A stretch of 52,643 bases of DNA, taken from contig CAMNTH010000023.1 of NCBI GenBank assembly GCA_946557785.1, positions 1 to 52,643 on the forward strand. Direction: 5' to 3'. Of this stretch, positions 17,325-26,857 are shown piece by piece. The DNA is from an uncultured Blautia sp. Its GTDB lineage: Bacteria; Bacillota; Clostridia; Lachnospirales; Lachnospiraceae. The notes beneath the pieces were generated by a model. The model was not told where the DNA came from. It saw only the letters and a list, made by a program, of their open reading frames with translations, and ran no database searches. How positions within the stretch are numbered: position 1 is the stretch's first letter; each line of letters begins with the position of its first letter. A program made the position numbers and the translations under genes.

Positions 17325-18257
17325 TTATCCTTCACGTTTTCTTGCAATATTTGCCTGTACGCGCTTATACAACTCTTCTGCTGCATTGTATCCCATCTTC
17401 TTCTGCCTGTGGTTAACTGCTGCAGACTCTACAATGATTGCCAGGTTCCGTCCCGGGCGGATAGGAAGGGAGTGGCATACGATCTTATTTCCCAGATATT
17501 CAGTATACTCTTCATGAAGTCCCAGACGGTCATATTCTTTATCCCTGTCCCATTCCTCCAATTTAATCACCAGGTCTACAGACTGGGTATCTTTTACGCT
17601 TTCTACGCCAAAAAGCGTTTTTACATCAATAATGCCAATGCCCCGCAGCTCAATAAAGTGGCGGGTAATATCCGGTGCAGAACCTACCAGTGTTACATCG
17701 CTGACCTTCCGCAGTTCTACCACATCATCGCTCACCAGACGGTGCCCTCGCTTAATAAGCTCCAATGCAGCTTCGCTCTTTCCGATTCCGCTCTCGCCTG
17801 TGATCAGGACACCCTCTCCATAAACATCCACAAGTACGCCATGAATAGAAATGCAGGGCGCAAGCTGGACTCCCAGCCAGCGGATAACCTCAGCCATAAA
17901 GCTTGAGGTAGTACGTTCCGTCACAAATGTCGGCACATTATATTTCAGGGCCAGGTCGATCATTTCCTGTGTGGGCCTTGTCATTGTGCTGAATATCACA
18001 CAGGGAATCTTGCTGGAAATCAGTCTCTCGTACTTAAATCTCCGCTCTTCCTCACTAAGCTGCATGAGATAGGTAAATTCCACGTATCCAATGATCTGAA
18101 CCCGTTCATTTGCAAAATGCGCCAGATATCCGGTAAGCTGCAGAGCCGGACGGTTTATTTCCGCAGTCATAACGCGCATTCCGGCTAAATCAATCTCCGG
18201 AGTCAAATTCGTCAGATTCAGCTCCAGCATCATTTTTGTCAACTCTACGCCATTCAT
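17325..18257 (-). CDS. hprK: HPr kinase/phosphorylase
   Basis: HprK phosphorylates and dephosphorylates Ser46 of HPr and so controls carbon catabolite repression through CcpA in Firmicutes. The 310-residue product has an N-terminal domain and a C-terminal kinase domain with Walker A TGESGIGKS, then GHRLVSDDVVELR and the HprK signature ELRGIGIIDV. The frame is open for 34 codons further upstream, but the ATG at 18257 carries GGAG at a good distance, gives the standard length, and leaves room for the promoter at 18319-18347. It follows uvrC, a common neighbour in this group. Confidence 0.96.
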   Translation of the reverse strand: MNGVELTKMMLELNLTNLTPEIDLAGMRVMTAEINRPALQLTGYLAHFANERVQIIGYVEFTYLMQLSEEERRFKYERLISSKIPCVIFSTMTRPTQEMIDLALKYNVPTFVTERTTSSFMAEVIRWLGVQLAPCISIHGVLVDVYGEGVLITGESGIGKSEAALELIKRGHRLVSDDVVELRKVSDVTLVGSAPDITRHFIELRGIGIIDVKTLFGVESVKDTQSVDLVIKLEEWDRDKEYDRLGLHEEYTEYLGNKIVCHSLPIRPGRNLAIIVESAAVNHRQKKMGYNAAEELYKRVQANIARKREG

Positions 18258-18276
18258 ATCGTTATCTCCTTCATCG

Positions 18277-18316
18277 ATTAAGTGTTCACGGGCTTTTCCC
18301 GGCCCATTAAGTGTTC
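18277..18316. repeat. paired 11-bp direct repeat in the hprK leader
   Basis: ATTAAGTGTTC occurs exactly at 18277-18287 and 18306-18316, a 29-bp period, with a GC-rich inverted repeat (GGGCTTTTCCCGGCCC) between them. The copy nearer the promoter lies at the expected transcription start; the other lies in the leader. A protein-binding role is possible but unproven. Confidence 0.6.
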
Positions 18317-18318
18317 CT

Positions 18319-18347
18319 ATTATATCAAATTTCCCTGAAGACTTCAA
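18319..18347 (-). promoter_or_regulatory. extended -10 promoter of hprK
   Basis: TTGAAG (18347-18342), a 17-base spacer ending in TGA, and TATAAT (18324-18319), reading leftward. It gives hprK, the ROK kinase and the GntR gene their own promoter. Confidence 0.75.
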
Positions 18348-18363
18348 TGAATGGGACACATTT

Positions 18364-20247
18364 TTAATCGGTTTCCTCTAAAGATTCCCGGGCAGAAGCA
18401 TCACTTTTTCGGAAAAAATCATATACCTGGCGAGCACTGGCCGTGTTCATAGATTCCGTCCCAGCCAGTTCCTCCAGGGAGGCGTCCCGGATATTTTCCA
18501 GGGATTTAAACCGTCTCATAAGGGCTTTTCTTCTTGCCTCTCCAATCCCGGGAATATCGTCCAAAAGGGAATGAACCTGCTCCTTACTGCGCAGGGAGCG
18601 ATGGTATTCTATGGCAAATCTGTGAGCCTCATCCTGGATTCTTGTGATGAGCCGGAAGCCCTCGCTGGAAGTATCTATGGGGATTTCTCCATTCCGAAAA
18701 TACAGGCCTCTGGTACGGTGATGGTCATCCTTCACCATTCCGCACACAGGAATATCAAGCCCCAGCTTTTCCAGGACCCTAAGGGCAATATTTACCTGTC
18801 CCCTCCCTCCATCCATAAGAAGCAGATCCGGTTTTCTTGCAAAACTATCAAATTCCCCATTGCTTTCATGGGTAAAGCGCCTGGTAAGGACCTCCTCCAT
18901 ACTTGCATAATCATTTGGTCCCTGTACCCATTTAATCTTAAACTTACGATAATCGCTGCGCTTTGGCCGCCCTTTCTCATAAACGACCATAGACCCAACA
19001 GACTCAAAACCGCTGATATTGGAGATATCATATGCTTCCATACGGATGATCCCCTTTATTCCAAGCCACTGTTCCACTTCATGAACTGCGCCTACGGTTC
19101 TGCCTTCCTCCCGTCTGATCCGCTCCCTGTCCTTATCCAATACCATTTTTGCATTTTCCTTTGCAAGCTCTACCAGCTTTTCCTTTGTCCCCTTTTTTGG
19201 AACGCGGATGCGTACCTTTTGTTTTCTGCGGGAGCTAAGCCATTCCTCTATGATCTCCCCATCCTCAATCTCTTTTTGAAGCATAATCTCTCTGGGAATG
19301 AATGGCGTACCCGCATAGAACTGTTTCAAAAAGCTTGAAAGTACCTGCTCCTTTGTATCTCCCCTGGCTACACGCAGGTAAAAATGGTCCCGGCCGATAA
19401 GTTTCCCGTCCCTTACAAAGAATACCTGCACGACTGCATCCTGTTCCCGCAGATCCTGACTCTCATCCATGGCAACTGCGATCACATCCCGGTCATCCTC
19501 TCCATAACTGGTAATTTTCTGCCTCTCTCCGATTTTACGGATACTCTGGATTAAATCACGGTATTCCACCGCCTCCTCAAAGCGGAGGTCTTCTGAAGCC
19601 TGCTGCATCTTTTCCGTAAGGTCATCAATGGTGTCCTTAAAATCCCCATTCAGGAACCGAATCACCTGCTGTATGTTTTTCTTGTACTCTTCCGGCGTAA
19701 TCCTGCCCTGGCAGGGAGCCGTGCACTGTTTCATATGATAATACAGACAGGGCCGGTCTTTTCCTGTATCCCTTGGAAGATTACGATTGCAGGAACGAAC
19801 CTGGTAAAGCTTCCTCACAAGCTCTATCACGTCTTTTACGGCTCCTCCGCTGGTGTACGGGCCAAAATAGCGATTTTTATCCTTCTTCATCCTCCTGGCA
19901 AAAAGGACCCGTGGATAAGCTTCCTGGACGGTCACTTTGATAAAAGGGTAGCTCTTGTCATCCTTGAGCATGGTGTTATATTTTGGGCGATGCTCTTTAA
20001 TAAGGTTGCTCTCCAGAACCAGGGCTTCCAGCTCGGAATCTGTGATAATGTATTCAAACCGTGTAATATGGGTGACCATCTGCTCAATCTTTGCCCCCTT
20101 ATTCCGGCTTGACTGAAAGTACTGGCGGACACGGTTTTTCAGGCTGACCGCCTTGCCAACATAAATGATTTCGTCGGATTCGCCATGCATGATATAAACG
20201 CCTGGTTTTGCAGGAAGCTTTTTCAATTCTTCTTCTATTTGAAACAT
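18364..20247 (-). CDS. uvrC: UvrABC excinuclease subunit C
   Basis: UvrC makes both cuts around a DNA lesion in nucleotide excision repair. The 627-residue protein starts with a GIY-YIG nuclease domain ([18 protein letters not shown], about residues 16-33). A UvrB-binding UVR motif lies near [17 protein letters not shown]. The RNase H-like second nuclease domain shows [11 protein letters not shown] and [11 protein letters not shown], and two helix-hairpin-helix motifs ([19 protein letters not shown]) finish it. All domains and the length are normal. It lies between ftsH and hprK on the same strand. Confidence 0.97.
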   Translation of the reverse strand: MFQIEEELKKLPAKPGVYIMHGESDEIIYVGKAVSLKNRVRQYFQSSRNKGAKIEQMVTHITRFEYIITDSELEALVLESNLIKEHRPKYNTMLKDDKSYPFIKVTVQEAYPRVLFARRMKKDKNRYFGPYTSGGAVKDVIELVRKLYQVRSCNRNLPRDTGKDRPCLYYHMKQCTAPCQGRITPEEYKKNIQQVIRFLNGDFKDTIDDLTEKMQQASEDLRFEEAVEYRDLIQSIRKIGERQKITSYGEDDRDVIAVAMDESQDLREQDAVVQVFFVRDGKLIGRDHFYLRVARGDTKEQVLSSFLKQFYAGTPFIPREIMLQKEIEDGEIIEEWLSSRRKQKVRIRVPKKGTKEKLVELAKENAKMVLDKDRERIRREEGRTVGAVHEVEQWLGIKGIIRMEAYDISNISGFESVGSMVVYEKGRPKRSDYRKFKIKWVQGPNDYASMEEVLTRRFTHESNGEFDSFARKPDLLLMDGGRGQVNIALRVLEKLGLDIPVCGMVKDDHHRTRGLYFRNGEIPIDTSSEGFRLITRIQDEAHRFAIEYHRSLRSKEQVHSLLDDIPGIGEARRKALMRRFKSLENIRDASLEELAGTESMNTASARQVYDFFRKSDASARESLEETD

Positions 20248-20267
20248 AAATCGGCTCCTTTCTATGG

Positions 20268-20310
20268 CAAAACACCCCGGATCAGATGAATGAGCCGGGG
20301 CTGGTTTTCT
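20268..20310 (-). terminator. intrinsic terminator after ftsH
   Basis: The arms CCCCGG and CCGGGG, with flanking AAAAC/GTTTT pairs, form a hairpin between ftsH and uvrC. On the minus strand it is followed by a short TTTT, so it may only weaken transcription into uvrC. Confidence 0.65.
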
Positions 20311-20325
20311 TTTTATTTATTCTTT

Positions 20326-22299
20326 CTATTCTTGGGCATCCGGCTCCTGCTCTGACAGCTTTGGTGCTTCTGCCGCAAAGTCAGGGAGATCATCCAGGTT
20401 CTCCGGAATTTCCAAACCATGCTGCACTGCACGGAAAATCTTCATAAATTCTTTGCCTGTAATGGTTTCTTTTTTAATAAGATATTCTGCAATTTTATCA
20501 AGAGCTGTCCGGTGTCCGGACAAAAGCTTTTTCGCCTCCTCATAAGAGAAATGAAGAAGCTTCATTACTTCATGGTCAATCTCCGTGGCCGTGTCATCTC
20601 CGCAGTTTAGAACCGCCCTGCCGCTTAAGTATTGATTTTCCTGAGAAGCAAGTCCCATAAGGCCAAATTTCTCAGACATGCCGTACTGCGTGATCATAGC
20701 ACGGGCAACCTTCGTGGCCTGCTCGATGTCATTGGCTGCACCGGTTGTTACTGTATCGAATACAATCTCCTCTGCTGCACGTCCTCCAAGATAGCCTACC
20801 AGCATAGCCTCCAGCTCTTTTTTCGTATTGAGGAATTTCTCTTCCTCCGGTACATGCATGACATATCCCAAAGCTCCCATAGTCCTTGGAACAATTGTAA
20901 TCTTTTGTACCGGCTCCGAGTCTTTCTGCAGGGCGCTTACAAGTGCATGTCCTACCTCATGATAAGAAACAATACGGCGTTCCTGCGTGCTCAGGATGCG
21001 GTCTTTCTTTTCTTTTCCTACCAGAACCACCTCTACAGATTCCAGAAGGTCTTTCTGGCATACTGCTTTTCTGCCGTTTTTTACAGCCAGAATGGCGGCC
21101 TCATTGATCATATTGGCAAGGTCGGAACCAACGGCTCCGGAGGTTGCCAATGCTATGGCATCAAAATCCACAGTCTCATCCAGAAGGACATTCTTGGCAT
21201 GTACCTTCAGAATTTCCACCCGGCCTTTTAAATCCGGACGATCCACAATGACACGGCGGTCAAAACGGCCGGGGCGTAAAAGCGCCGGATCTAACACCTC
21301 CGGACGGTTAGTAGCTGCAAGAATGAGAAGACCCTTGGATGTATCAAAGCCATCCATTTCGGCAAGAAGCTGGTTCAGCGTCTGCTCCCGTTCGTCATTT
21401 CCGCCGCCGTAATGGGAATCACGGCTCTTTCCGATAGCATCGATCTCGTCAATAAACACGATACATGGAGCATTCTTCTTGGCTTCTTCAAACAGGTCTC
21501 TTACACGGGAAGCTCCCACGCCTACAAACATTTCTACAAATTCCGAACCGGACAGAGAGAAAAAGGGCACATGCGCTTCCCCTGCCACAGCCTTTGCAAG
21601 AAGGGTCTTCCCGGTTCCGGGCGGGCCTACAAGAAGAGCTCCTTTCGGAAGTTTGGCTCCTATCATGGTATATTTTCCAGGATTATGCAGGAAGTCCACA
21701 ACCTCCTGAAGGGATTCCTTTGCCTCGTCCTGTCCTGCAACATCCTTAAATGTAATGCCTGTTTCCTTCTGGATATAAGCTTTTGCACGGCTCTTCCCAA
21801 CGCCCATCACACCGCCGCCCTTATTCATACGGCGCATAAAGAACATCAGCATCACAAACAAAAGCACTGTCGGAAGCAAAATGCTTATGATCATAGCCAT
21901 ATACTCCTGCATAGCATCCGGCGGCTCATAGCTGAAAATAATGTCCTTTCCTTCCAGACGTTTCGTAAGGGAATCCACATCCTCCATCTGGCGAACGTAA
22001 TAGGCCTTTTCCTGATATAGGGAATACTGCTTCTTAGGCACGATGGTCAGTGTACCGGACTGCAAGGTTACTTCCTTAATCTGGTCCTTGTCAACCATCT
22101 CTATAAATTTGTCATAGGTGATCTCGCTGGAATTGTCTTTCAGCATATTGGTAAAAAGGCTTAAGCATACCAGAGTGATCATAAGACAAATAAGAAAAGC
22201 AAGAATTGACTGGTGGTTCTTATTAGGTCCCTGTTTATTATTGGGATTGTTGTTGTCAGGACGTTTGCCGTTGGGGTTATTGTCCATATGATTATTCAT
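20326..22299 (-). CDS. ftsH: ATP-dependent zinc metalloprotease FtsH
   Basis: FtsH is a membrane-anchored AAA+ protease that removes damaged membrane proteins and regulatory proteins. The 657-residue product starts with an Asn/Pro-rich tail ([12 protein letters not shown] and onward), then two membrane helices around an extracytoplasmic segment. Walker A GPPGTGKT, Walker [13 protein letters not shown], the second region of homology ending [17 protein letters not shown], and the zinc site HEVGHA (usually HEAGHA) are all present. I chose the ATG at 22299 because GAGGAGG stands six bases before it; the frame is open ten codons further. It is transcribed from the promoter at 22351-22379. Confidence 0.96.
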   Translation of the reverse strand: MNNHMDNNPNGKRPDNNNPNNKQGPNKNHQSILAFLICLMITLVCLSLFTNMLKDNSSEITYDKFIEMVDKDQIKEVTLQSGTLTIVPKKQYSLYQEKAYYVRQMEDVDSLTKRLEGKDIIFSYEPPDAMQEYMAMIISILLPTVLLFVMLMFFMRRMNKGGGVMGVGKSRAKAYIQKETGITFKDVAGQDEAKESLQEVVDFLHNPGKYTMIGAKLPKGALLVGPPGTGKTLLAKAVAGEAHVPFFSLSGSEFVEMFVGVGASRVRDLFEEAKKNAPCIVFIDEIDAIGKSRDSHYGGGNDEREQTLNQLLAEMDGFDTSKGLLILAATNRPEVLDPALLRPGRFDRRVIVDRPDLKGRVEILKVHAKNVLLDETVDFDAIALATSGAVGSDLANMINEAAILAVKNGRKAVCQKDLLESVEVVLVGKEKKDRILSTQERRIVSYHEVGHALVSALQKDSEPVQKITIVPRTMGALGYVMHVPEEEKFLNTKKELEAMLVGYLGGRAAEEIVFDTVTTGAANDIEQATKVARAMITQYGMSEKFGLMGLASQENQYLSGRAVLNCGDDTATEIDHEVMKLLHFSYEEAKKLLSGHRTALDKIAEYLIKKETITGKEFMKIFRAVQHGLEIPENLDDLPDFAAEAPKLSEQEPDAQE

Positions 22300-22350
22300 T
22301 CTGTTCCTCCTCTTAAAAGAATGGCGCAAATATGCGCAGAACTATTTCTT

Positions 22351-22379
22351 ATTATAAAGAGATTTTGACTATAAATCAA
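22351..22379 (-). promoter_or_regulatory. promoter of ftsH
   Basis: TTGATT (22379-22374), a 17-base spacer and TATAAT (22356-22351), reading leftward. The leader contains a short inverted repeat GCGCA-AATA-TGCGC at about 22325-22338 of unknown meaning. Confidence 0.7.
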
Positions 22380-22556
22380 CCTGCATATATGAAATAACTC
22401 TAAAATAACTTCAAAAAGTCAGGATTCCGGTCACAATCTGAGCCATTATTTTGAAGTCTGTAAAAAAAAGGATACCACTTCCTCAAACTTTATAGTATAC
22501 TAGTAGGATAATGTGTAAATTATTTCGTTACAGATACGGGAAAGGATCAGAGACAA

Positions 22557-24035
22557 ATGAAAATAGGATTTGATAATGAGAAGTATCTTAAAATGCAGTC
22601 CCAGCATATCCGGGAGCGCATCAGCCAGTTTGACAATAAACTTTATCTGGAATTCGGCGGCAAATTGTTTGATGACTTTCACGCATCCAGGGTTCTTCCC
22701 GGATTTGAACCGGACAGCAAGCTCCGGATGCTGATGCAGCTCAGCGACCAGGCTGAGATCGTCATCGTCATCAGTGCTGCAGACATTGATAAGAATAAAA
22801 TACGCGGGGATCTTGGAATTACCTACGACACAGATGTTCTCCGTCTGATTGAAGAATTTACCCAGCGGAATCTCTATGTAGGCAGCGTGTGCATCACCCG
22901 TTACGCAGGCCAGGAAGGCGCAGATCACTTTAAGAACCGTCTGGAAAAATTAGGCATCCGGGTTTACCTGCATTACTCCATTCCTGGATACCCAAGCAAC
23001 ACCTCCCTCATCGTCAGCGATGAAGGCTATGGAAAAAACGAGTATATCGAAACCTCCCGACCCTTAGTGGTTGTTACCGCCCCAGGACCGGGAAGCGGTA
23101 AAATGGCAACCTGCCTGTCCCAGCTGTATCATGAATACAAGCGCGGCATCAGCGCCGGATACGCAAAATTTGAGACATTCCCCATCTGGAACATTCCTTT
23201 AAAGCATCCGGTCAATCTTGCCTATGAGGCTGCCACCGCAGATTTGAATGACGTCAATATGATCGATCCTTTCCATCTGGAAGCCTATGGAGAAACTACA
23301 GTAAACTATAACAGAGATGTGGAAATATTCCCGGTTCTCCAGGCCATGTTTGAGAAGATCATTGGCAAATGCCCTTATAAATCCCCTACAGATATGGGCG
23401 TAAATATGGCAGGCAACTGTATTGTAAATGATGAAGCCTGCCGTGAGGCATCCCGTCAGGAAATTATCCGCAGATATTATAAGAGCATGGGCGCCCTGGT
23501 TTCCGGAAGCGGTACAGAGGAAGAAGCCTACAAGATCGAACTTCTTCTGAAACAGGCCCACGCCACTGTCAATGACCGGAAGGTGGTTCCTGCCTGCCTT
23601 GCCAAGGCGGAAGAAACAGGGGCTCCCGCTGCTGCCATGGAACTTTCGGACGGTTCCATTGTATATGGAAAGACCTCCCAGCTTTTGGGCGCTTCCTCCG
23701 CACTCCTTCTTAATGCCTTGAAGGATCTTGCTGGAATTGACCATAAGCACCATGTGATTTCCCCGGAAGCCATCCGTCCTATCCAGGAACTGAAAACCTG
23801 CTACCTGGGAAGCAAAAATCCCCGCCTGCATTCTGATGAAACCCTCATTGCCCTATCCGTCAGCGCAGCAAGCAGCCAGGAAGCCCGGCTTGCCTTAGAA
23901 CAACTCCCTAAGCTGAAAGGCTGCCAGGCCCACACCTCTGTTATGCTTTCTTCCGTGGATGTGTGGGAATTCCGCAGGCTTGGCGTTGAGCTTACCTGCG
24001 AACCTAAATTTGAAAAAGAAAAGAAATACCAGTAA
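22557..24035 (+). CDS. DUF1846 family protein
   Basis: This 492-residue cytosolic protein belongs to the DUF1846 family, common in Firmicutes and of normal length here. It starts MKIGFDNEKYL, has a Gly-rich VTAPGPGSGKMATCLSQLYHE segment (about 177-196) that resembles a nucleotide- or phosphate-binding loop, and DMGVNMAGNCIVND in the middle. Structures are known for the family but the biochemical function is not established. It is monocistronic: it runs rightward from the divergent gap after ftsH and ends in the terminator at 24041-24078. I found no convincing -35 for it; a TATACT just before 22500 may be its -10. Confidence 0.88.
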   Translation: MKIGFDNEKYLKMQSQHIRERISQFDNKLYLEFGGKLFDDFHASRVLPGFEPDSKLRMLMQLSDQAEIVIVISAADIDKNKIRGDLGITYDTDVLRLIEEFTQRNLYVGSVCITRYAGQEGADHFKNRLEKLGIRVYLHYSIPGYPSNTSLIVSDEGYGKNEYIETSRPLVVVTAPGPGSGKMATCLSQLYHEYKRGISAGYAKFETFPIWNIPLKHPVNLAYEAATADLNDVNMIDPFHLEAYGETTVNYNRDVEIFPVLQAMFEKIIGKCPYKSPTDMGVNMAGNCIVNDEACREASRQEIIRRYYKSMGALVSGSGTEEEAYKIELLLKQAHATVNDRKVVPACLAKAEETGAPAAAMELSDGSIVYGKTSQLLGASSALLLNALKDLAGIDHKHHVISPEAIRPIQELKTCYLGSKNPRLHSDETLIALSVSAASSQEARLALEQLPKLKGCQAHTSVMLSSVDVWEFRRLGVELTCEPKFEKEKKYQ

Positions 24036-24040
24036 TACGG

Positions 24041-24078
24041 CAAAAAAGCAGTTCCGGCTCATTCGGGACTGCTTTTTT
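24041..24078. terminator. bidirectional intrinsic terminator
   Basis: AAAAAAGCAGTTCCGG pairs with its partner around CCGGCTCATTCGGG and ends in GGGACTGCTTTTTT. It separates the DUF1846 gene from the convergent sugar kinase gene. Confidence 0.85.
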
Positions 24079-24105
24079 GACTACAATTTCCTTATATCTT
24101 TATCA

Positions 24106-25209
24106 TTATTTATACTTATTTACAATGCCCTGCATGATCGGAAGCTTCTCTTCCATATCCTTTACCAGCTTAAACTGGGTTCTGCAGCGGTCCAGATTAT
24201 GACCCTCCCGATGAATCTTGAAATAATGATCCCCTTCCAGGTAATCTGTAAGGAAACGCATTCCGCATTCAAAAGTCATCAAAATCGCTCCCATCGGAAG
24301 CATATCCAGTTCGATCTCCGTCAGAGCCCCCCCACAGCCTTCAATAAAGCCTTTTACATAAAGTTCATACAAATGAAGGTCACAGGAAACTTTAGAAAGA
24401 TCCTGCTCATCTTCCGCACCTGTGCTTGCACCGAAACGAATGGAATCTCCAAAATCATTTACCGAAAGCCCCGGCATTACCGTATCCAGGTCAATGACGC
24501 AGATGGCCTTCCCTGTAGCATCATCGATCATAATATTGTTAAGCTTGGTATCATTATGGGTTACTCGAAGAGGAATTTCCCCGCGTACCTGAAGGTCATA
24601 AAGCCTGCGGGAAAGCTCCTCATGCTCAAGTACAAACCGAATTTCTTCCTGTACCTGGGAAGCCCTGCCTAAAGCATCCGCCTTTAAAGCATCCTGGAAT
24701 TTCCTGAAGCGATCCGGGGTGTTATGAAAGTCCACAATGGTTTCATAAAGCGTCTCTGCCGGATAATCCGCCAAAAGTCTCTGAAAATGTCCAAAAGCCA
24801 CAGCACTCTGGTAAAAGTCATTTTCATCTTTTACTGCATCAAAGCAGGATGCATTCTCAATAAAAAGATAGCTTCTCCAAAATTCTCCCTGGGAATCCTG
24901 ATAATAGGGCCTGCCATCCCGGGTCTCCAGCACATTCAATGTCTCTCGTTCCCCATCGCCGCCGTTTTCTGTGATCTTCCGTCTCAGCCATCTGGTTACG
25001 CCTTTTATATTTTCCATCAGCTCAATGGGATTTCTGAAAACATTCTTGTTCATTTTCTGAAGAATAAAACGCTTAATTCCTTCTTCTGTCTGACAGGCCA
25101 GGCGATATGTATCATTGATGTGACCGCTTCCAAAAGGAATGCACTCCACTATTTCTCCTGGGAAGCCAAACATACTTATCACTTCCTGTGATATCCTGTT
25201 TTTGTCCAC
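24106..25209 (-). CDS. APH-family phosphotransferase, N-acetylhexosamine kinase-like
   Basis: This 367-residue protein has the aminoglycoside phosphotransferase/choline kinase fold. The catalytic loop THNDTKLNNIM and the metal segment VIDLDTVMPGL are present, and the N-terminal region FGSGHINDTYRL resembles NahK-type anomeric sugar kinases. The start is GTG, directly after the TAA of the nucleotidyltransferase with no gap, so the two genes are tightly coupled. NahK enzymes make hexosamine 1-phosphates, which a nucleotidyltransferase could convert to a nucleotide sugar. This substrate is inferred from family and neighbour only. It ends the operon at the bidirectional terminator. Confidence 0.75.
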   Translation of the reverse strand: MDKNRISQEVISMFGFPGEIVECIPFGSGHINDTYRLACQTEEGIKRFILQKMNKNVFRNPIELMENIKGVTRWLRRKITENGGDGERETLNVLETRDGRPYYQDSQGEFWRSYLFIENASCFDAVKDENDFYQSAVAFGHFQRLLADYPAETLYETIVDFHNTPDRFRKFQDALKADALGRASQVQEEIRFVLEHEELSRRLYDLQVRGEIPLRVTHNDTKLNNIMIDDATGKAICVIDLDTVMPGLSVNDFGDSIRFGASTGAEDEQDLSKVSCDLHLYELYVKGFIEGCGGALTEIELDMLPMGAILMTFECGMRFLTDYLEGDHYFKIHREGHNLDRCRTQFKLVKDMEEKLPIMQGIVNKYK

Positions 25210-26139
25210 TTACGCTTCCTCCCACAAATTCTGCGGATAAAGCCCGCTCTCTTTCATCTTTCGGATTGCCTCCACTACAACAGGCTTATCCTCCTTATAG
25301 GTCACTCCGTACCATTTATCCATGGACTTTAAAACCTTAACAGTGGCTTTTCCCTCTCCCAAAAGCTCATCTACCACAAAAGGAAGAAAATATTCGCATT
25401 TCAGCGGATTCACCTTCAGATTTTCATTCAGAAACTTACCGAAGCGTTCTCTCAGTTCTTTTAAGATACTTGCAGAAAATCCCCACATATTCATGGATAC
25501 AATGCTTCCCTCCAAAAGCTCTGTCCAGGTATTTCCGTCATCTTCCGTATAGGCAGCGCCGCCATCCCGCTTTTCAATGTGGGTGCGTTCGTTAATCTTT
25601 ACCAGATGTCCCTCCTGGTCTGTTACACAGACTCCTCTGGCTACATGTCCGTTTTCCGTAAGTGTATTCTCCAGCTTATAGCCAACCATCATATAATGAT
25701 AAATGCCATCCTCTTCTTCATTGGAGGAAAGGAAGTCATATGCCATTTCAAATGCATGGCTTCCATAATAATCATCTGCGTTAATTACCGCAAAAGGTCC
25801 GTCAATTGCGTCAATACAGCTTAGAACTGCGTGCCCGGTTCCCCATGGTTTTACTCTTCCTTCCGGAACCTCATAGCCCTCCGGCAGATTATGAAGATCC
25901 TGGAATACATATTCCACCTCTATCTGTTTGCTTAAGCGATCCCCGATGGCATTTCTGAAGTCCTCTTCATTTTCTTTTTTAATAATAAAAACTACTTTTT
26001 TAAATCCTGCTCTTACTGCATCAAAAATAGAAAAGTCCATAATAATATGTCCCTGGGGATCTACAGGGTCAATCTGCTTAAGCCCTCCATAGCGGCTTCC
26101 CATACCTGCTGCCATTACTACCAAAACCGGATTCTTCAT
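25210..26139 (-). CDS. sugar-1-phosphate nucleotidyltransferase
   Basis: This 309-residue protein has the Rossmann-like NTP transferase fold. It begins with LVVMAAGMGSRYGGLKQIDP, the nucleotide-binding signature with the catalytic Arg and Lys. VINADDYYG holds the metal-binding Asp pair, and a beta-hairpin and helical C-terminal end follow. It lacks the left-handed helix domain of GlmU, so it is a simple pyrophosphorylase. Paired without a gap with the NahK-like kinase, it probably makes a UDP- or other NDP-sugar from the kinase product. The sugar cannot be read from the sequence. Confidence 0.8.
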   Translation of the reverse strand: MKNPVLVVMAAGMGSRYGGLKQIDPVDPQGHIIMDFSIFDAVRAGFKKVVFIIKKENEEDFRNAIGDRLSKQIEVEYVFQDLHNLPEGYEVPEGRVKPWGTGHAVLSCIDAIDGPFAVINADDYYGSHAFEMAYDFLSSNEEEDGIYHYMMVGYKLENTLTENGHVARGVCVTDQEGHLVKINERTHIEKRDGGAAYTEDDGNTWTELLEGSIVSMNMWGFSASILKELRERFGKFLNENLKVNPLKCEYFLPFVVDELLGEGKATVKVLKSMDKWYGVTYKEDKPVVVEAIRKMKESGLYPQNLWEEA

Positions 26140-26206
26140 ATCGCTTCATCCTTTCTCATTGAAAAATTTATATATATATTTGCACTCCGGGTCTTTTCCC
26201 TTCCTG

Positions 26207-26698
26207 CTAATTTCTTCTCTTGCCCCTGCTTACCTGATTCTGTTCTAACCTACTTCCTCCCTTATTCGGATTTTCTGATATCCGTCTTATAGCTCTCCTT
26301 CGATTTCTGATTTCTTCTTCTATCTCATGGGGAAACACATCGTCCAGGTTTTCCCGATGCATAACCGCTTCCTGCCTGCGATCCTGGCTTCTTCCTGCTG
26401 CCACTAAAGATCCATATACAAGCAGCAAGAAAAATAAACCGGCACATACCCAAACAGCATACATAATTCCTATAATGCTTGTCAAGTTATAAAGCACCAA
26501 TAATATAAGGGAAATTCCGATCAGCAGACATGCCGTGGCGGATCCATAGTACGCGCGGCGCGTACGAAGACGTCTCTTCTCCTTTGGAGAAGAAGCCAAA
26601 TACTCAGCAGACCAGACAGGTCCCCTGCAGCGGTACTGCATCACAGCACCTGTCAAAAAAAGGATACCCAAAATCCCTGATAATATCGTTCCTATCAT
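26207..26698 (-). CDS. small membrane protein, DUF3784-like
   Basis: This 163-residue protein has three predicted membrane helices (about residues 2-20, 51-70 and 73-98) and a charged cytosolic tail ending NQVSRGKRRN. The layout, with a short conserved loop YRCRGPVWS and then RRAYYGSATA, resembles the DUF3784 group of Firmicutes membrane proteins, which have no known function. It lies upstream of the nucleotidyltransferase/kinase pair on the same strand with a 67-base gap and may be co-transcribed with it. The call rests on topology more than on a clear motif. Confidence 0.6.
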   Translation of the reverse strand: MIGTILSGILGILFLTGAVMQYRCRGPVWSAEYLASSPKEKRRLRTRRAYYGSATACLLIGISLILLVLYNLTSIIGIMYAVWVCAGLFFLLLVYGSLVAAGRSQDRRQEAVMHRENLDDVFPHEIEEEIRNRRRAIRRISENPNKGGSRLEQNQVSRGKRRN

Positions 26699-26724
26699 GA
26701 CCGTTTCCTCTTTCGTTGAAAATG

Positions 26725-26754
26725 AACAATAACCATATTGTTTATATTATATCA
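26725..26754 (-). promoter_or_regulatory. extended -10 promoter with palindrome
   Basis: Reading leftward, TGA-TATAAT (26754-26746) is an extended -10 for the gene starting at 26698. Just downstream, AACAAT-N6-ATTGTT (26725-26742) is a perfect 6-bp-arm palindrome at the likely transcription start. The -35 is weak. Confidence 0.45.
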
Positions 26755-26857
26755 TGGAGATGTTTTGTCTGCACTATCTTTTTTCCTTGTTTTGTGATAT
26801 TCTTTAATTAAAAAACAACATAGAATTGCCAGTGTATTACAAACGGAGGGCTTTGAC

